Below, one piece after another: positions 61,964 through 64,000 of a stretch of 64,000 bases of DNA. Numbering within the stretch: position 1 is the stretch's first letter; each line of letters starts with the position of its first letter. The notes under the pieces were generated by a model that ran no database searches, was not told the DNA's origin, and saw only the letters and a list, made by a program, of their open reading frames with translations. Origin of the DNA: Nocardioides sp. TRM66260-LWL (GTDB taxonomy: Bacteria; Actinomycetota; Actinomycetes; Propionibacteriales; Nocardioidaceae); the NCBI RefSeq assembly GCF_020075545.1, contig NZ_JAIQZK010000005.1, positions 248,001-312,000 on the forward strand. Direction: 5' to 3'. The position numbers and the translations under genes are program-made.

Positions 61964-62536
61964 TCAGGCCCGCAACGCCCCCCGCGCCATGGCGCTGAGC
62001 AGCGGTGCCATCTCGGCGTCGGGCAGCAGCGCGGAGCGCGGGGTGGAGTTGATCAGGCCGAAGGCCGCGTGGGCGCGGGCGCGGGCGGCGTCGAGGGAGA
62101 GCCCGGGGTCGAGGGCCCGCAGCCGCTCGGCCCACACGTCGACGTAGGCCAGCTGCAGCGTCCGCACCCGCTCGCGGGCGTCGACCGGCAGCGACTCCCA
62201 GTCACGGTCCTGGACGACGATGAGCGCGCGGCGTCCGAGCGCGAACTCGACGTGCCAGGCGATCAGGGCGTCGAGCGCGGTGGCCTCGTCGGGCGCCTGC
62301 GCCACGCGGGTGCGGGCGACCGCCAGCAGCCGTTCGCTGATCTCCTCCAGCATCTCGGCGAGCAGCGCGTCCTTGGACGCGAAGTGCTTGTAGAGCGCCG
62401 GGCCGGAGATGCCGCAGGCCGCGCCGAGGTCGGCGACCGAGACGCCGTGGAAGCCGCGCCGGGCGAACAGGTCGGCCGCGATCTGCAGGATCTGCTCGCG
62501 GCGGCTCACCGGACCGGTCGACGTCGCCTCGCTCAC
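61964..62536 (-). CDS. TetR/AcrR family regulator (acyl-CoA carboxylase-linked)
   Basis: A 190-aa TetR protein: REQILQIAADLFARRGFHGV and DLGAACGISGPALYKHFASK (HTH), then a helical ligand domain (WHVEFALGRRALIVVQDRDW). The HTH closely resembles KstR2/fatty-acid regulators that sense acyl-CoAs. GTG at 62536 lies 6 nt after TACCCT (62543-62548). It is divergent from an acyl-CoA carboxylase gene, with a palindrome between them. Confidence 0.92.
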   Translation of the reverse strand: MSEATSTGPVSRREQILQIAADLFARRGFHGVSVADLGAACGISGPALYKHFASKDALLAEMLEEISERLLAVARTRVAQAPDEATALDALIAWHVEFALGRRALIVVQDRDWESLPVDARERVRTLQLAYVDVWAERLRALDPGLSLDAARARAHAAFGLINSTPRSALLPDAEMAPLLSAMARGALRA

Positions 62537-62566
62537 CGGGTCAGGGTAGTGGTCCCTCGCGCTGCC

Positions 62567-62584
62567 GGTTAACGATCGCTAACC
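62567..62584. promoter_or_regulatory. putative TetR operator at the carboxylase promoter
   Basis: GGTTAACGATCGCTAACC is an 18-bp palindrome with one mismatched pair. It overlaps the TAACCT -10 box (62580-62585) of the carboxylase gene and sits upstream of the tetR box, so one bound dimer could repress both. Confidence 0.65.
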
Positions 62585-62591
62585 TGTGACC

Positions 62592-64000
62592 GTGGCCACG
62601 TCCCCGGATCTCCGCGCGCTCACCGCCGAGCTGCACGAGCGCCTCGCCCGCGTCCGCCAGGGCGGCGGGGAGGCGTCCCGGCAGCGGCACGTCGCCCGCG
62701 GCAAGCTGCTGCCGCGCGACCGCGTCGAGCACCTGCTCGACCCCGGCAGCCCCTTCCTCGAGCTGGCGCCGCTGGCCGCCTACGGCATGTACGGCGAGGA
62801 CGCCTGGGCCGTGCCCAGCGCGGGCCTGATCGCCGGCATCGGGCGGGTGCAGGGCCGCCTCGTGCTGGTCGCGGCCAACGACGCCACGGTCAAGGGCGGC
62901 ACCTACTACCCGACGACGGTCAAGAAGCACCTGCGGGCCCAGACGGTCGCCGCCGAGAACCGGCTGCCGTGCGTCTACCTCGTCGACTCCGGGGGCGCCT
63001 TCCTGCCGATGCAGGACGAGGTGTTCCCCGACCGCGAGCACTTCGGCCGGATCTTCTTCAACCAGGCCAACCTCAGCGCGCGCGGCATCCCGCAGATCGC
63101 CAGCGTGATGGGCTCGTGCACCGCCGGCGGCGCCTACGTGCCGGCGATGAGCGACGAGACGGTGATCGTCCGCGGGCAGGGCACGATCTTCCTCGGCGGA
63201 CCGCCGCTGGTGAAGGCGGCCACCGGCGAGGTCGTCACCGCCGAGGAGCTCGGCGGCGGCGACGTGCACGCCCGGACGTCCGGGGTCGCCGACCACCTGG
63301 CCGAGGACGACGACCACGCGCTCGCGATCGTCCGGGGCATCGTCGACACCCTGCCGCCCGACCCCGCGCCCGCCTGGGAGGTGCGCGCGCCCGAGGAGCC
63401 CGCGCTCGACCCCGCGACGCTGCTCGACGTCGTCCCCGCCGACACCCGCACGCCCTACGACGTGCGCGAGGTGATCCGCCGGATCGTCGACGGCTCGCAC
63501 CTGCAGGAGTTCAAGCAGCTCTACGGCGAGACCCTCGTGTGCGGGTTCGCGCGCATCTGGGGCCACCCCGTGGGCGTCGTGGCCAACAACGGCATCCTCT
63601 TCAGCGAGTCCTCGCTCAAGGGCGCGCACTTCGTCGAGCTCTGCAACCAGCGCGGCATCCCGCTGCTGTTCCTGCAGAACATCTCCGGCTTCATGGTCGG
63701 CCGCGAGTACGAGAACGGCGGCATCGCGCGCGACGGCGCCAAGCTGGTGACGGCGGTGGCGTGCAGCGTCGTCCCGAAGCTGACCGTGGTGATCGGCGGC
63801 TCCTTCGGCGCCGGCAACTACGGCATGTGCGGGCGCGCGTACGACCCCCGGTTCCTGTGGATGTGGCCCAACGCGCGCATCTCCGTGATGGGCGGCGAGC
63901 AGGCCGCCACCGTGCTCGCGACCGTGGCCGGACGCGACGCCGACCCCGACGTCGAGGCGTTCAAGGCGCCGATCCGCGCCCAGTACGAGACCCAGGGCTC
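62592..64000 (+). CDS. acyl-CoA carboxylase beta subunit (carboxyltransferase), partial
   Basis: At least 469 codons, open at the window end. Biotin-dependent carboxyltransferase of the methylcrotonyl-/acyl-CoA carboxylase type: [80 protein letters not shown], and C-terminal [20 protein letters not shown] with [12 protein letters not shown]. The DSGGAFLP and NISGFMVG forms favour a methylcrotonyl-CoA carboxylase (leucine degradation) beta subunit. GTG at 62592 lies 6 nt after TAACCT; GTG at 62586 is an alternative. Control by the divergent TetR is likely. Confidence 0.93.
   Translation, partial: MATSPDLRALTAELHERLARVRQGGGEASRQRHVARGKLLPRDRVEHLLDPGSPFLELAPLAAYGMYGEDAWAVPSAGLIAGIGRVQGRLVLVAANDATVKGGTYYPTTVKKHLRAQTVAAENRLPCVYLVDSGGAFLPMQDEVFPDREHFGRIFFNQANLSARGIPQIASVMGSCTAGGAYVPAMSDETVIVRGQGTIFLGGPPLVKAATGEVVTAEELGGGDVHARTSGVADHLAEDDDHALAIVRGIVDTLPPDPAPAWEVRAPEEPALDPATLLDVVPADTRTPYDVREVIRRIVDGSHLQEFKQLYGETLVCGFARIWGHPVGVVANNGILFSESSLKGAHFVELCNQRGIPLLFLQNISGFMVGREYENGGIARDGAKLVTAVACSVVPKLTVVIGGSFGAGNYGMCGRAYDPRFLWMWPNARISVMGGEQAATVLATVAGRDADPDVEAFKAPIRAQYETQG

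Overview
The window is a very GC-rich actinobacterial chromosome segment. Gene content points to Propionibacteriales, most likely Nocardioides or a close relative. The evidence is a sigM / pseudokinase / murJ / DUF6049 / pcnA block, ino1 next to a PadR gene, rpsF-ssb-rpsR-rplI leading into an intein-containing dnaB, SCO6745-, DinB- and F420-type proteins, and many GTG starts. The genus is inferred from synteny and style; there is no rRNA in the window.

Layout. 1-6354 (minus): cell-envelope block with the start of a SigM-like sigma factor, a pseudokinase, MurJ and a DUF6049 membrane protein, divergent from the CCA-adding enzyme (6401-7879). 7922-10226: SRPBCC protein and an ABC ATPase/permease pair. 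10447-12143 (minus): inositol-phosphate synthase and a PadR regulator. 12320-18313: peptidoglycan/envelope genes (class A PBP, GT87 transferase, alanine-racemase-like protein, FemX-like transferase). 18357-19993 (minus): endonuclease IV and a Ser/Thr kinase. 20243-22090: rpsF, ssb, rpsR, rplI. 22202-25823 (minus): secreted Ig-like protein, small membrane protein, MATE exporter. 25836-26354: non-coding, with clustered DnaA-box-like motifs, then dnaB with a 427-residue intein. 29058-30502: two unknown genes. 30528-34599 (minus): amidohydrolase, AbgT transporter and a threonine-synthase-like enzyme in one overlapping operon. 34775-38400: Tat-exported protein, SGNH hydrolase, membrane protein, DinB protein and zinc dehydrogenase. 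39560-46916: HMG-CoA-lyase-like, type III CoA-transferase, AceE-like E1, AraC regulator and aldehyde dehydrogenase. 47237-50040: RF3 and a glutaryl-CoA-dehydrogenase-like gene broken by an in-frame TAG at its catalytic motif. 50074-61773: M28 peptidase, thioesterases, DUF429, DinB, two MFS exporters, LLM enzyme, glutathione peroxidase, TetR. 61964 to the end: TetR divergent from an acyl-CoA carboxylase beta subunit that runs off the window.

Two layers lie beyond the gene list. First, seven palindromic intergenic elements were found. Three are ~70-74 bp single palindromes (45264, 58804, 61827). Four are bipartite elements made of a variable hairpin plus a near-constant hairpin with core TCCCCGGNCGNCCGGGGA (10274, 38417, 47083, 51632). 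They sit almost always beyond gene 3' ends and show compensatory base changes. Second, about twenty genes have a TANNNT -10 box 6-8 nt before the start codon, the signature of leaderless transcripts. In three cases the TAG stop codon of the upstream gene is itself the first half of that box.
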